A DNA stretch of 64,000 nucleotides from Prorocentrum cordatum (GCA_963575745.1 CAUYUJ010003958.1:155158-219157), one strand, 5' to 3'. Shown: positions 10,262 through 20,800, counted from the stretch's first letter. Notes: a model not told the origin generated them from the sequence alone. Numbers and translations are program-made.

Positions 10262-10412
10262 AGCAGACCCGTACTGAATTACTCGAATGCATGATAGTCC
10301 GTTTTCCTCCCGCCAGAGCGAAATCGTTCTATATAAGGATGTGCGTTGTCCCCGAGGCGAGGCCGAGGACGAGAAACGACACTGACTCGAACAGCGCTGA
10401 ATCTATTCCGAA
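9495..10412. repeat. Four-copy tandem array, 229-286 bp units, SINE-like
   Basis: Units start GCATGATAGTCCG at 9496, 9782, 10011 and 10289; the last is cut off near 10412. Each has a near-constant ~115-nt block containing CTATATAAGG. Full units add a hairpin (GAGCCCGCC ... GGCGGGCTC) and a (CT)n tract ending CCCAGCAGACCCGTAC. The third-period unit (from 9782) lacks the hairpin. On the minus strand the units carry TGGCCGAGG (9631-9639) and, about 30 nt later, TGTTCGAGTC (9591-9600). These resemble the A and B boxes of a tRNA-type Pol III promoter. A tRNA-related SINE with a (GA)n tail, amplified in tandem, fits. They could instead be terminal repeats of the neighbouring DIRS-like element. Confidence 0.75.
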
Positions 10413-10519
10413 CTTGTTAGTACAGCCCACCGACAGCAGAAAATTAACATTTGCGAACACTGTCCTGGACTAATACATGTGGCCGAAATACACTCACTGA
10501 TTTCTAGAAGAGCATGCCG

Positions 10520-11204
10520 AATAGTGGTAGCGATCGCCCGACACAAGGGTAAGGGGTAGACCTCCGCCTGCTTAGAAGCAATCTTGGAGCCTTTCATCTC
10601 CAGGGTGAAGTGAGTCTTGCCGGTGAAGGAACAGGCCCCTCGCCCACGACGTCGAAGACCCAGCGGCTGCAAGTCGACGCGGCACCCCAGGAGCCGGGCT
10701 GATTTTCTCCAGGCCGTGCCGAAATCGCACATGTCGAAAACAACTTCACTGACTCCAGGAAGGCTTCGGGCACGAAGGCCGACAGGCTGTCTCCATAGAT
10801 GGGAGCTCGCTGGATTTCCGGCGACCACTGGACATTCGCACAACCGGCATTCACGAAATAGTGGCGGCGCACAGGGAGTTGCCGAGGTCGACTTCCCTGC
10901 GGCAACTAGCACTGATATTCGGCAGGCCAGCGGGCAACTCGGAGGTCCGCAAAGTAGGCGGGCCGCTCGGGCGGTTCCTGGCCAAAGAGAACGAGTTACA
11001 CGGGGTCCCCATGAACACGGGCACAACTGACCCGCTCCTGATCCAACCTCTAATCAGTTTGATCAGCTTCTTGCTGCACATGTTGTGATCAGGCCCATGC
11101 CGAATATCGATCTCGAAAACTGGGTGGCCTAGACACCTCAAAGACTTCCTGGGGGTCTCAGAGAGGTGACCTGAGCCTGCGAAGATCTCGAGAATGGCGG
11201 GGCG
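10520..11204 (-). pseudogene. DNA methyltransferase-like domain of the DIRS-like element, frameshifted
   Basis: The frame that carries RNase H reopens as coding at 11204 with AILEIFAGSGHLSE (SAM-binding motif I), EIDIRHG (motif II region) and VFMGTPCNSFSLARNRP (a Pro-Cys motif IV, near 11010). A shift into a second frame gives GNPASSHLWRQPVG, then VVFDMCDFGTAWRKSARLLG, ACSFTGKTHFTLEMKG and QAEVYPLPLCRAIA, ending near 10520. Methyltransferase-like domains are known in DIRS elements, and cytosine methyltransferases occur in some dinoflagellate retrotransposons. Whether this one is a C5 or N6 type is not settled by the motifs. The break makes this copy probably inactive. Confidence 0.65.
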
Positions 11205-11215
11205 CCTCGTGAGCT

Positions 11216-12604
11216 TCACAAGGCGCGGCAGGCATTCGCGAGGGCGGCGCCAATCCTCGAGGCTGCGTCCTCTGCGGCGTGCAGAAGGGTCTGGTCGAGG
11301 GCGCTCAGCTGCTCGTTGATGCGGCCACCCCTCTCGTAACGGACGAGGCTGCGGTCGCTCGCCCAGCGGCCGCGCTTCTTGGCACTCAGGAGCGCGCGCA
11401 CCTTGAACAGGAGGTCGTGCGACACCCCCCCGCGGCGCAGGCGGTAGAGGCACGGCTCGCCGAGGGCGCCCGTGCCGACGGCGACGGACGCGGCCTTCAG
11501 CGAGCGGCTCCACGCCGCCTGGCCGAAGTTGAACACCGGCACGTCGTCGGGGAACTTCGCCTTGAGCGCTGCCAGCAGCTGCGGGAGCCAGGGGAACAGC
11601 GGGTTGTCGGCCAGGGGGCTCTCGTCCACGCATCCTGTCTTGGACGCGTCTCCCCCCTTTTGGGGGCGAAGGAGGATCGACCACATCTGGCTCGCACCGC
11701 CCTGCTGGTGACGGCCCGCAGCCGCTGGAGGCGCGATCAGCTTCCCCATCAGGCGCAGACACTCGCTCGGGCAAAAGTAAAAGACGAACGCGACGGCGCG
11801 CGCGACGGCCTCCATCACCTGGCCCGCCCCGATCATGTGCAGCATGCACGGGCAGAGGGCGATGCAGGGGTACGGCAGGCGACTCCGGGCAGGCACCATG
11901 CGCCTCCAGCCCGCCAGGGATCGCGCGCTGCGGGGCAGCTCCAGCGGCAGCCCGTGGGGGAACGGCCAGAAGTACCGGAGGCCCGCCATGAGCTTCGCCG
12001 GCACGTGCGCGAGCTCGCCCTGGAAGAACTTCTCCTGCATGTAGGTCGCGAGCGCGAGGTCGATGTCTGGGACCGACGTCAGGAAGGCCGCCTGGTCGCA
12101 CGCCTGGCCGCGGCGCAGGCACCGCTCGTGGAAAGCCCTCAAGCACGACTGGTAGTCGGTGGCGGCCTTCGGGGTGACGCTCTGCAGCTCGAGGAAGGAC
12201 GGCGCGCTGGCCGTCGCGACGGCGTCGGCAGCTGCCGGGAAGGCCCTCGCCCTCTTGGCGGCCCGCCGCTCCGACGCACCCGGGCCGTGGGGCACCCGCT
12301 CGCGGTAGGGGCGCCGGCCGCTCGGCCCGGGAGGGTCGGGCACCGCCACCGAGCGCGGCAGGCCCCCGGCGTGCTCGGCCGAGGCGAGCGGCACCAGCTG
12401 CTGGCTCGCCGCCGAGGCCGACGCCGACGAAGCCATCGCGGAGGGCCTCGAGGCCCGCGGGGCCCAGGGCGGCTGCTGGGTTCGGCGCAGCATGGAAGCG
12501 GAAAGCCCCGGCCCGCCCTCGAAAAGCCGCGTCGGCTGCGTTGGGCTCGGAAGGGACCCACCTCCAGCCGACGTAACAGTTCGAGGAAACAAGCAGGGCC
12601 GCAA
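11216..12604 (-). CDS. Tyrosine recombinase of the DIRS-like element
   Basis: An intact 462-codon minus frame. After a low-complexity N-terminus, residues ~140-220 hold TDYQSCLRAFHERCLRRG and DIDLALATYMQEKFFQGELA, an N-terminal helical DNA-binding region. The catalytic end is LYRLRRGGVSHDLLFKVRAL (from residue 386), KKRGRWASDRSLVRYERGGR, with the likely nucleophile Tyr at about residue 423. The usual HxxR box reads YRLR here, a variant I recall from other dinoflagellate recombinases. The frame differs from the one that carries RT-RNase H and the methyltransferase, and overlaps it throughout. It would cut and join a circular DNA intermediate during integration. The start codon is uncertain; the coding part may begin downstream, after RNase H ends near 12530. 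Confidence 0.75.
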   Translation of the reverse strand: MRPCLFPRTVTSAGGGSLPSPTQPTRLFEGGPGLSASMLRRTQQPPWAPRASRPSAMASSASASAASQQLVPLASAEHAGGLPRSVAVPDPPGPSGRRPYRERVPHGPGASERRAAKRARAFPAAADAVATASAPSFLELQSVTPKAATDYQSCLRAFHERCLRRGQACDQAAFLTSVPDIDLALATYMQEKFFQGELAHVPAKLMAGLRYFWPFPHGLPLELPRSARSLAGWRRMVPARSRLPYPCIALCPCMLHMIGAGQVMEAVARAVAFVFYFCPSECLRLMGKLIAPPAAAGRHQQGGASQMWSILLRPQKGGDASKTGCVDESPLADNPLFPWLPQLLAALKAKFPDDVPVFNFGQAAWSRSLKAASVAVGTGALGEPCLYRLRRGGVSHDLLFKVRALLSAKKRGRWASDRSLVRYERGGRINEQLSALDQTLLHAAEDAASRIGAALANACRAL

Positions 12605-14288
12605 TCTGCCGGCAGCGCTGCAGCATACCTGGACTCGATGATCGCCCTTTCGTGACAGCCAGGATGGGAGCCATGCAATCGTTCAGGAACAGGTGCTTGC
12701 GACCGAAGTTCTGGGTGCTCCGAACGATGTGCTTCACGGTAAGGACCAAAGAACGGGCCTCGAGGACAACCTGGGCCTCCTTCCGGGCCCACTTCTGGGG
12801 CATAACGAGGGACCAGTCGCCGCTGTACATAGGCCCGGGGACCTCGGGGACCTCGGGGGCCTCGGGGAAGGGGGCCTTCGGGATCTCGGAGTCCTGGGGC
12901 GAGGAGGTGACGCCGCCGCTGACGGCGCACTTCAGGGCAGAGCCCCGAGGCTTGAGGGGGGCCTCGTGGGCCGCGGAGTAGCGGAGCCGCTCGGAGTAGT
13001 GGCCCACGCTCTGGACCTCCGGGACAGCACGGCGCCCGCGGACCACCCCAGCACCCCACCACGACGCGTCGGTGCAGTAGACCGAGGGGGGCCAGGCGGC
13101 GTCGGCGTCGCGGAAAGCGAATGCGATGAGGGCGGCACACCAACGAAGCTCTCTTTTTACAGACTTCCACAGAACTCGAGAGTCGTGACCAGCGCTCTCG
13201 ATGAAAGGATAGGAGGCCTGCAGACATGATAAAAAGCTCCCGGCGCAATAAAGCTCGAGACGGGAACGCGACGCGACGACCCGAACACGGCCCCCGGAGG
13301 CGCAAGTCATGTTCGCCACCGCCAGACACCCAAGACGGATACGCCAGCCTACGCGGTGACTGATCTCGATCGTCGGCGACTCCGCGTCGAAGGTCCAGCC
13401 GAGAACGCCCCCGCCAGCCGACGCCGTCGGGCCGTGCGTGCGGAAGCCTGCCCCACGGAGGCTGCGGTCGACAGAGTCAGTCACGGTGCACGTGGGGATC
13501 TCGGAGAGGCCCAAGGCAACGAAGTTGTCCACGTATTCAGCATGTAAAACCTTGTTAGAATCACGGCAAAGTCGGACGGGAAGATGAGCATCATCAAAGG
13601 CTAAGCTAGGAGAAGCCAGAGTATTGGTACGAGCTCGAAACTCCATGATTCGCTGACAAATCCAGAGGTTGTGCTTCCACCCCGTCGGTGCGGCGGTAAA
13701 ACAGGGCGTGACCCAATCAGAGGCCCTCAAGGGCCGCCCCGCGCTGTCGACCGAGATACCCAGGACCCCAGCACGAACGCGAGGACGCCCAAAATACTGC
13801 CAAAACTCTTGAGGTAACTGGATTCTACAGAATGCATCTGCTTCTCCCACGAAGATCGGGCCCCCTCCGTCAACCTCCAGTGCTGAAAAAGGCCGAGCCA
13901 GTAGCTAGGTCAGCGCGAGGGGGCTCGCCAAAATGCTCTCCTGCCTGCCGCCCGTCAAGGATGAGACGGAGGTCGCCGTTCTTCTTCGCTACAAAGAAGA
14001 CTCCAACGCGAGACGTGCAATCACGCCTCCACGTCACCGTTTCGACTCTTTGAGACGGTGGAGAAAGCGTGCATAAAGCCGAGGATGGGAACGGAGGTAA
14101 GGATCGTTGTAGACTCTGGGGACAGAGGAAGAGGTATCTGCAACAGCTGGATCAGGACGCCGTAGCGCATGCAACTCATCAACTATGGCTTCGCCGACAG
14201 GGCCGCCCAACTGCACAACATCCGCGGGTGACCACCCAGCGGGAGGAACGGCAACGCGATCTATATTGGCCTCGCTGATGGGAACCAC
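12530..14288 (-). pseudogene. Reverse transcriptase-RNase H of the DIRS-like element, frameshifted
   Basis: Three minus frames are needed. 14288-14034 gives VPRVYNDPYLRSHPRLYARF. A shift near 14040 leads to SRVGVFFVAKKNGDLRLILD, an early RT motif. Another near 13880 leads to ADAFCRIQLPQEFWQYFGRP (RT motif A region) and EYVDNFVALG at about 13540-13520, the YxDD-type box with Asn in place of the last Asp. RNase H follows: SVYCTDASWWGAGVV (first catalytic Asp near 13070), FLNDCMAPILAV near 12680 and WVPSEPNAADAAFRG near 12540. Apart from the frameshifts and the YVDN variant the motifs are well kept, so the copy may be fairly young. Domain identity is secure; activity is doubtful. Confidence 0.78.
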
Positions 14289-14818
14289 TGAGCTGCCAAC
14301 CTGCTGGTAGCCCGGGCTGATGCGGAGCTCTCGTAAGGTCCCTGCTGGTGATCGGTCATTGGGTGGTTTGCCAAGACGACGGACTGCACGCTGGATATGA
14401 CCTCAACCCGCTTCCTGGGCGGCCGATAGCTTATGTACGCCTTCCAAACCACGACATCCGTATGACTCGTTCAATGCGGTAACCACTTCCGAGACCAGGG
14501 ATGCTGACTGACGGTGGACCTCGAATCTCCCACGAACTTTGCGAGAGACAGGGGCCCTAGAGGAGTCGAGGGAGGCCGGCACAGGAAGGGGAAAAAGGTC
14601 ACGGGGGCAGGCGCGCGCCACGGGGCCAGATGCCACGCGAAGGCGCGAGAAGGACTGGGGCGGAGCACAGAGAGGTGTCGGCGGCCTCGAGCGGCTGAAA
14701 ATCCAGGCGCGCCTGCCGCAGCGAGCCTAGCCCCTCAGAAAATGTGCGACGGGCGCCGGGGGGAAGGCGACCGCGCGCGCGCCGCGGGGCGGATCCCCGG
14801 GGCGCGCTCGAGCTTGGG

Positions 14819-16790
14819 CTAAGCCGAACCCCGGCCCGCGTCGGCCCTCTCTTCTCGGGCCTTGCGGACCTGCTTCAAGATGTTGGCGTCGCGCTCCACC
14901 TGCTTGCCAACCCGCTCAACGAGAGCCGGGCGCGCCATGGCGTCGCCCGACTCCCGCTGCCCACGGAACGCCGTGAACTCGTCGAGGTAGCCGAAGGCGC
15001 CGACGGCGCTTCCGCGGCCGCGGCCGCGGCCCTTCTTCTTGCCGCCGCCCGCGCCGTCTCCAGCATCCCCAGAGGCGCCGGAGAAGTCGTCGTGCTTGGC
15101 GTAGGCGCACTCCACCAGCTGCACCTCACGCATCAGCGACTCGATGCCCGAGATGTTGGGCAGATCGAGGCCGTCGTGCGCGCCGAACAGCTCGAGCGCC
15201 TTCATGCCGAACTCGTGCATGGAAACGCCCCAGCTGTCCTTGTTGAGGTGGTGAACCATCACGAAGAAACGATGATGATCGAGAGGCCCACCGCCTCGGC
15301 GATCGATCCAGCGACAGCACCATGCGGTGGTACGAGGGCCCTCTACGGCCCATTCGGCGAAGGCGATCTCGCTGAGGGAAGCGGTCACCTCGCGCCACGG
15401 GCGGCGCACCCGCTGCCCGCTCTGGGTGATGACCGACAGGAGGCGAGCATCGCCGGCGGCCTCGAGCCCTCTGAACTCCTGGACCTGGTCCGAGCGGACG
15501 CGGCGCGCCAAGGCCACGCCGACCCCCGGCGCGGTGTGGAAGCCCACCTCGCCCGACATCACCTCCGCGCCGTTGGCGGTGACGAAGGGCCCGCGCGGGC
15601 CAAGCGAGGTCGTCTCGACAGTGACCAGGACCGGGCACGGCGCCATCGGGAGCTCGGCAACAGGCAGGGCCACAGGGGCGGCGCCGAAGGCCGCACCAGC
15701 GGGCGCCGGGCCCGGCGGCGGGGCCGCCATCGGGGCGGCGGCCGTCGGACGGCGGCCAGGGCGCCCGCGAGCAGGGGGGCGGCGCCCGCGATGGCTGGAG
15801 CGGGGCCGACCCCAGCGGGCACGGCGGGCGCCGCAGCCGGGAGCAGGGCCAGCGGCGCCGCGGCTCCAGGGGCCACCAGGGGCGCGGCGGCTCCGCCAAG
15901 GGGCGCGGCCCCAAGGAGCGCCAGAGGGGCCGCATCCCCACCGGCGGCTGGAGCCGCCGCTGCAGCGGCCGCCCCGGGGGCCGCCCACGCGGCGTCGACC
16001 AGGCTGCCGGCGGCGGGCAGCACCGCTGGCTGGCCAGCGGCCCGCCCCCGCGCCAGGTAGATGGCGTCGCAAAAGTCACCGCCTGGGCGCGAAGGTTGGC
16101 GAGGGCAGCGGCGTCCGGCTCCCTGTCGAAGCGGTAGACCTGGTTGCGGGGGATGCCCGGGGGCAGGGGCCGATGGACGTCTGACCAGCGCCAGGCCTCG
16201 ATGTCCCGCGAGGCGCCCGAGAGGTCTATCTGCTCGGGGTCGCCGTCGGGCGAGACGCCGATGACCTCGTCGGGGTCAGTCGCTTGCGTCGCCGACGAGG
16301 CCAGCACCCCGACGACGCGCCGTTGATGGTAGAGCGCCCCCCCCACGCATCGCAGCCACAGCCAGGGCCTCAGGACTGGTGGCGGGGCCGCGGCTGGGAT
16401 CATGATGACGACGGCGAACGCACCAGCCTCGGGCCAAGTTCAGCACCTGCAACCCGCCCAACCCAGGACGGAGACGGCGAGGCCAGCCACGAACCCGAAG
16501 ACGAGGAGCCCACCGCGTGCCAGCCAGCTGGTCAGCGCCGGGAGCGATGCGGGGGCCGCGAGGCAGCCCGCCTCAGGAGCCCCTGGGCACGCTGGTCACG
16601 CCGGGCACGCCGGGCACGCGGGTGCCGGCGAGCAACGCACTGTGGGGCGCACCAGCGATCCGCAAGCTGCGTCGGGGCACCGCGGGCAGCACGCGAGCCA
16701 CGCGAAGGTCGCCTGCCCAGCCCACTGCGCTGCGTGCAGTGCCAGGTCGGGCATGCGCGGGCCGCGGACGGACGCGGCTGCCTTCACCTT
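14819..16790 (-). pseudogene. gag-like region of the DIRS-like element, broken
   Basis: From the 5' end, 16790-16450 encodes a Cys/Pro-rich segment with CPACPA words, interrupted by a TGA, and a hydrophobic stretch GLLVFGFVAGLAVSVLGWAG that could span a membrane. A GCAG|GTGCTG donor follows. From 16403 a second frame carries ALYHQRRVVGVLASSATQAT and VIGVSPDGDPEQIDLSGA, then NQVYRFDREPDAAALANLRA. This is the conserved core seen ahead of RT in dinoflagellate DIRS-like elements. An Ala/Pro/Gly-rich linker shifts frame near 15700-16060. The frame ending at 14819 holds FFVMVHHLNKDSWGVSMHEF, IESLMREVQLVECAYAKHDD and a basic tail DANILKQVRKAREERADAG. Function by family: structural or particle protein, here probably inactive. 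Confidence 0.65.
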
Positions 16791-16792
16791 TA

Positions 16793-16850
16793 AAGCTTGA
16801 GCCCGCCAAGGCGGTAAGGCGGCCACTCTCTCTCTCCCAGCAGTCTAAAA
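16793..16850. repeat. Hairpin plus CT-tract module, 5' flank of the element
   Basis: AAGCTTGAGCCCGCCAAGG then CGG, a (CT)n tract and CCCAGCAG. It matches the same module in the 9495-10412 array (near 9670-9755 and 10185-10265) in the same orientation. Confidence 0.75.
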
Positions 16851-16861
16851 CCTGTTAAACA

Positions 16862-17780
16862 AATGATGACCCCCCCCTCCCCCCCCCCCCCCCCCCCCCC
16901 CCGGATCCCAGCTGTTATTAATTCGCAGCCGAAAAACTATGTTTTAACTGTCTCCCCTGGGAAATATTCTACGGATACAGATCGATGTATATACTTCATT
17001 TTGTGTTTTCATTTCGATGTGTACAGATCCCAAGTTGCGTTTCATTTTTCATTGTTTTTACGTCGCGATTCGTTTCGTTTTTCGTTTCGTTTCGCGCCGC
17101 CGTCGTCTTTTTCATTTCCTGATTGCGTTTCTGAGTTTTAGGCGTTCGCTTCGTTTTGTGTTTCGTTCTGTTTTTCGCTCAGTTCCGTTCGTTTTCTCTT
17201 GAACCGTAGCTTTTGAACGTTTGTTTCGTTTCTCGTTTCGTTGTTTATGTTGTTCCTGCTGTTGTGTTGCGCTCCTGGCCACTGCTTCAACGTGGGCCCC
17301 TGCTTTTGCTGTAGGCCCAACCATTGTTATGTGCGCTCGTTTTTCGTTCCGGTTTTCGCTCCGTTTCGTCTGCTTTCCTTGGGCCATAGTTTTGGCGCGT
17401 TCGCTTCGTTGTTGTTATTGTTGCATTGTTGCATTATGCGTTCCTTGCTTGACTTTCAACGCGGGTCCTGGCCTCTGCCTCAGCCCTTGCCATAGTTCCG
17501 TGCGTTCGTTTCGTTTCGTTTTTCGTTTCGGTGCGTGTTTTGTTTGTTTGTCGCCTTCCGCTTGAACCGTAGCTTTGTGGCTGTCGTGTCGTTGTTTCGT
17601 TTCGTTGTTCGTTTCTTCGTGGTTTTTCGCGCAACTGTTTTGCAATCTTGGCCAGAGTTTCAACGTGGATCCCAGCTTCAGCCGTAGCCCCAGCCGCAGT
17701 TTTGGGCGTTCGTTTTTCGTTTTGTTTTTGTTTCGCTGCTGTTGCCGTTCGCCTTGTGCATTAATTCCAGGCGTTCGCGG
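16862..17780. repeat. Poly-C run and TTTCG-rich tandem repeats
   Basis: A C run at about 16867-16903 is followed by AT-richer DNA made of TTTCGTTTCGTT words. From about 17140 there is a looser, longer unit that repeats CTTGAACCGTAGCTTT and TTTCAACGTGGATCCC three or four times. ORFs in it are not called. Confidence 0.7.
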
Positions 17781-17819
17781 TTCGTTGTTTCCTCTCCCGC
17801 TTGAGCCCTGGGTTCCAGG

Positions 17820-18020
17820 GCTTTGGTACATCCCAGATTCCTAGACCCCCAGGCCGTGGACCATTCGGCGTTCGACTCTCGGGCCCTGAACTCTTGTGCC
17901 CTAGACGCCAAGGCATTGGATTCCTGGGCTCTAATTCCATGGCCCTGGACTCCTGGGCAGGGCCCTAGACTCCAGGGCCCTAGGTTCCAGGGCATGCGAC
18001 CCCTGAGCCGATAGAGTCAC
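17820..18020. repeat. ~15-bp repeat, GGCCCTGGACTCCTG type
   Basis: About twelve degenerate copies of a 15-bp word ending in CCCTAGACTCCAGGG variants. No gene. Confidence 0.7.
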
Positions 18021-18029
18021 AGGCCGTAG

Positions 18030-18655
18030 ACTCTTGACCCCTTTGGGGAACCTTTGGGGAACTCTCTGGAAACCCATGCTTGGAGAACCCTCTAGGAACT
18101 TTCTGGAAGCCCTTCGGGAACCGTATGGGAACCCTTTGGACACCTTTTGGAAACCCTTTTACAAAATCCTTTGGGAACGAATTTGGAATCCTCTGGGAAC
18201 CACTCTGGTAACCCTTTGGACATCTTTTCGAAACCCTTTGGGCACCTTTTGGAGACCTCTTTGTAAACCATTGCCGAAACCCTTTTGGAAATAAGTTTGG
18301 AAACCCTTCGGAAAGACATTGAGTACCCTCTGTAATCCTTCTGCAACCTTTTAGGGTTTCGTTCGAAAGCCTGTGGGGACCCTTGTGAATGCCCTTTGTA
18401 AACCAATTGGACATCCGTTTGTAAATCCAATGGGAAACCTTTGGGACCACTATAGAACCCCCTTTGGGAAACCTGTGGACCCCCTTTGGAAACCGTTTGG
18501 AAACCCTCTGGCTACCCTGTGGAGACCCTCTGGAAGCCTTCGGGATACCCTCTGGAAAGCTTCTGGGGAACCTGCTGGAAATCTTCTGGGAACCCTCTGG
18601 AAACACGTTGGAAACCTATGGTTGCCTTTTGGAAACCCTTTGGGCACGAGGGGTG
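18030..18655. repeat. 15-bp repeat, GGGAACCCTTTGGAA type
   Basis: About forty degenerate 15-bp units. Because 15 is a multiple of three, several frames stay open and encode pentapeptide repeats (FPKGR-like on minus, LWKPFGNP-like on plus). The equal openness of opposing frames argues against a gene. Confidence 0.85.
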
Positions 18656-18749
18656 CACCAGAGGAGTCTGGGCGAGAGGGTCACCGAGGAACAGCGGGCT
18701 CGCCTGTTTTGCCAGGGTATGAGCACTGAAGTCTGAGTAAGAACAGAAC

Positions 18750-19160
18750 CCAACTGTCGTGACAGCGTGCCAGTGCAGCGCCGCAGCCAGCGTGCCAGCG
18801 CAGCAACGCCAGCCTTGTGTCAGCGCAGCAGTGTCCGCCACCGTGCCAGCGTAGCACCTTGAGCCGCCATGGCAGTGCAGCGGCGCCAGCCTTGTGCCAG
18901 CGCAGCAGCGTCAGCCACCGTGCAGGCGCAGCACCGTCAGCCTTGTGCCAGCGCAGCAGCGCCAGCGCAACAACGTGAGCCCCCGTGCCAGCGCAGCAGC
19001 GTCAGCCACTGTGCCAGCGCAGCAACGCAGTTATCGTGCTCGGGCAGCAGCGTCAGCCACCGTGCCAGCGCAGCATCTTGAGACACCGTGACAGCGCAGC
19101 ACCGCCAGCCTTGCGCCAGCGCAGCAGCGTCAGCCCTGTGCCAGCGGAGCAGTGTCGGAA
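18750..19160. repeat. ~30-bp repeat, GTGCCAGCGCAGCAGCGTC type
   Basis: A dozen or so units alternating CAGCCACCGTGCCAGCGCAG and CAGCCTTGTGCCAGCGCAG. No gene. Confidence 0.85.
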
Positions 19161-19745
19161 GGAGGAGGAAGATGAGGAGGAGGAGGAATTGGGAAACAGA
19201 GGACGTGGAGAAAGAGGAGAAAGAGGAGGAAGGAAGGAAGGACGGAAGGAAGTAACGAAGAAAGGAGGATGACGAAGAGGAGGAGGAGGAGGAGGAGGAG
19301 GAGGACGACGAAGAGGAGGAGGAGGAGGAGGGCGAGGAGAAGGAGGAGGGAGGAGGAGGAGGGGAGGAGGAGGAGAGAGGAGGAGGAGGAGGAGGGGGAG
19401 GAGGAGGAGGAGGAGGGAGGAGGGAGGGGGAGGAGGGAGGGAGGAGGAGGAGGAGGAGGGGAGGAGGAGGAGGAGGAGGAGGAGGAGGAGGAGGAGAGGA
19501 GGAGGAGGGAGGATAGAGGAGGAGGAGGAGGAGGAGAGGAGGAGGAGGGAGGAGGAGTAGGAGTAGAAGGAGGAGGAAGAGGAGGAGAGGAGAGGAGGAG
19601 GGAGAGGAGGAGGAGGGAGGAGGAGGGAGGAGGAGGAGGAGGACGAGGAGGAGGAAGGCGGAGGGAGGAGGAGGAGGAGGAAGAGGAAGAGGATCACGAG
19701 GAGGGCGCAGGAGGAGGAGGAGGAGGAGGAGGAGGGTGACGACGA
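19160..19745 (+). repeat. (GAG)n purine tract
   Basis: About 580 bp of GAG/GGA repeat with purines on the + strand, ending in a short GAC run. Confidence 0.95.
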
Positions 19746-20800
19746 CGACGACCAGGCCGAAGAAGTTGGGTCGGATCATCTTGGGGATGCCGCGTCGGGT
19801 CTGGAGGCCGCTTCTTGGGCCACGAGCGCCCCCACGAGAGTTTTGGTTACAGAGGCCCTTGAGGAGAGGTTACCGCTACCAGAAACTCGGACTATGATTG
19901 GATCTGGTTGCAGGGGCCAAGCGGCCTCAACAAGGGCCCAGTGCTCATATGAGAATAATGCGACAGCTCACGTAGCAAGGCGCAGGGCGACGCGCTGTCC
20001 ATTAGAGATCGGCTGCAGGAGCCGAACCCAGTGGCCTCCACAAGGGCCCAGCGGCCCACTAAACTAGGACATTTGTACCGCGGGCCTCCTGGGCCACGTT
20101 GGCCCCTGGGGCCCCGCGGTGTTCTCCAAGGGGTTAAGCGCTCCAGCTCAGGTGACCTTCTTCTTGTTTCTCCTTTTCGTTGCGGCCCTGACTTCCTGCC
20201 ACTGGTCTTCCTGCCACGTCTGAATTCGCGCGGGAACCCGACGTCGTAATGGACATGAGGAACCAAGCGGCCTCAACAAGGGCCCAATGCTCCCACAGGC
20301 GTAGGACGCGATTCTAGCGCGTAGACCCAGGACCACGGGGATCATACCAGAACGCCCCTTGCATGACGAAGCGTTCTTGGAGAACGGTCCGCTCTGGAAT
20401 CCCTTGCATGACGAAGCGATATTGGAGAACGGTCCGCTCTGGAACCCTTAGCTCTGCAACCGTTGTTCTGGAATCCTGGATCCTCGCGAGGGGTGCCAAC
20501 CCCTCCCCGCCCGCGATTTTATTCAGCGGCGCGTGCCGCGAGGATGGGTCGGTTGTAGACCTCCCGTTTGAACTCGCGCGGGCAGGTTTTTTTCGACCTG
20601 GCGTCTGGTAGGAGGAACCAAGCGGCCTCAACAAGGGCCCAGTGTCCCCACGAGAGCCGGACAAGAACCAAGCGTTGGAGGCATAGAACGAGTCGGGCCC
20701 ATGGAGCGCATTGGCAAAGATAAGCGAGCCAATGGGCTCCTACGGTGGCCTCATGGGCCCTGCGCCTCTGGGGCCCTACGGAGGATGGATGGGGACGAGG
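19746..20800 (+). repeat. Dispersed ~40-bp word and a 48-bp duplication
   Basis: The word CCAAGCGGCCTCAACAAGGG plus CCCA occurs near 19917, 20030 (diverged), 20262 and 20618. 20356-20445 holds a tandem pair with CCCTTGCATGACGAAGCG and GAGAACGGTCCGCTCTGGAA. ORFs are short and unrecognised. Confidence 0.65.

Larger units (their letters stand above)
10420..16850 (-). mobile_element. Decayed DIRS-like tyrosine-recombinase retroelement
   Basis: Read on the minus strand, the order is gag-like region, reverse transcriptase, RNase H, tyrosine recombinase, methyltransferase-like domain. This content marks the DIRS group, which integrates with a tyrosine recombinase instead of a DDE integrase. The gag, RT and methyltransferase parts need frameshifts to read through, and the N-terminal gag has an in-frame TGA. 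The 5' flank (16793-16850) shares a hairpin and CT-tract module with the array beyond the 3' end, suggesting repeated termini. Individual parts are described separately. Confidence 0.8.
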
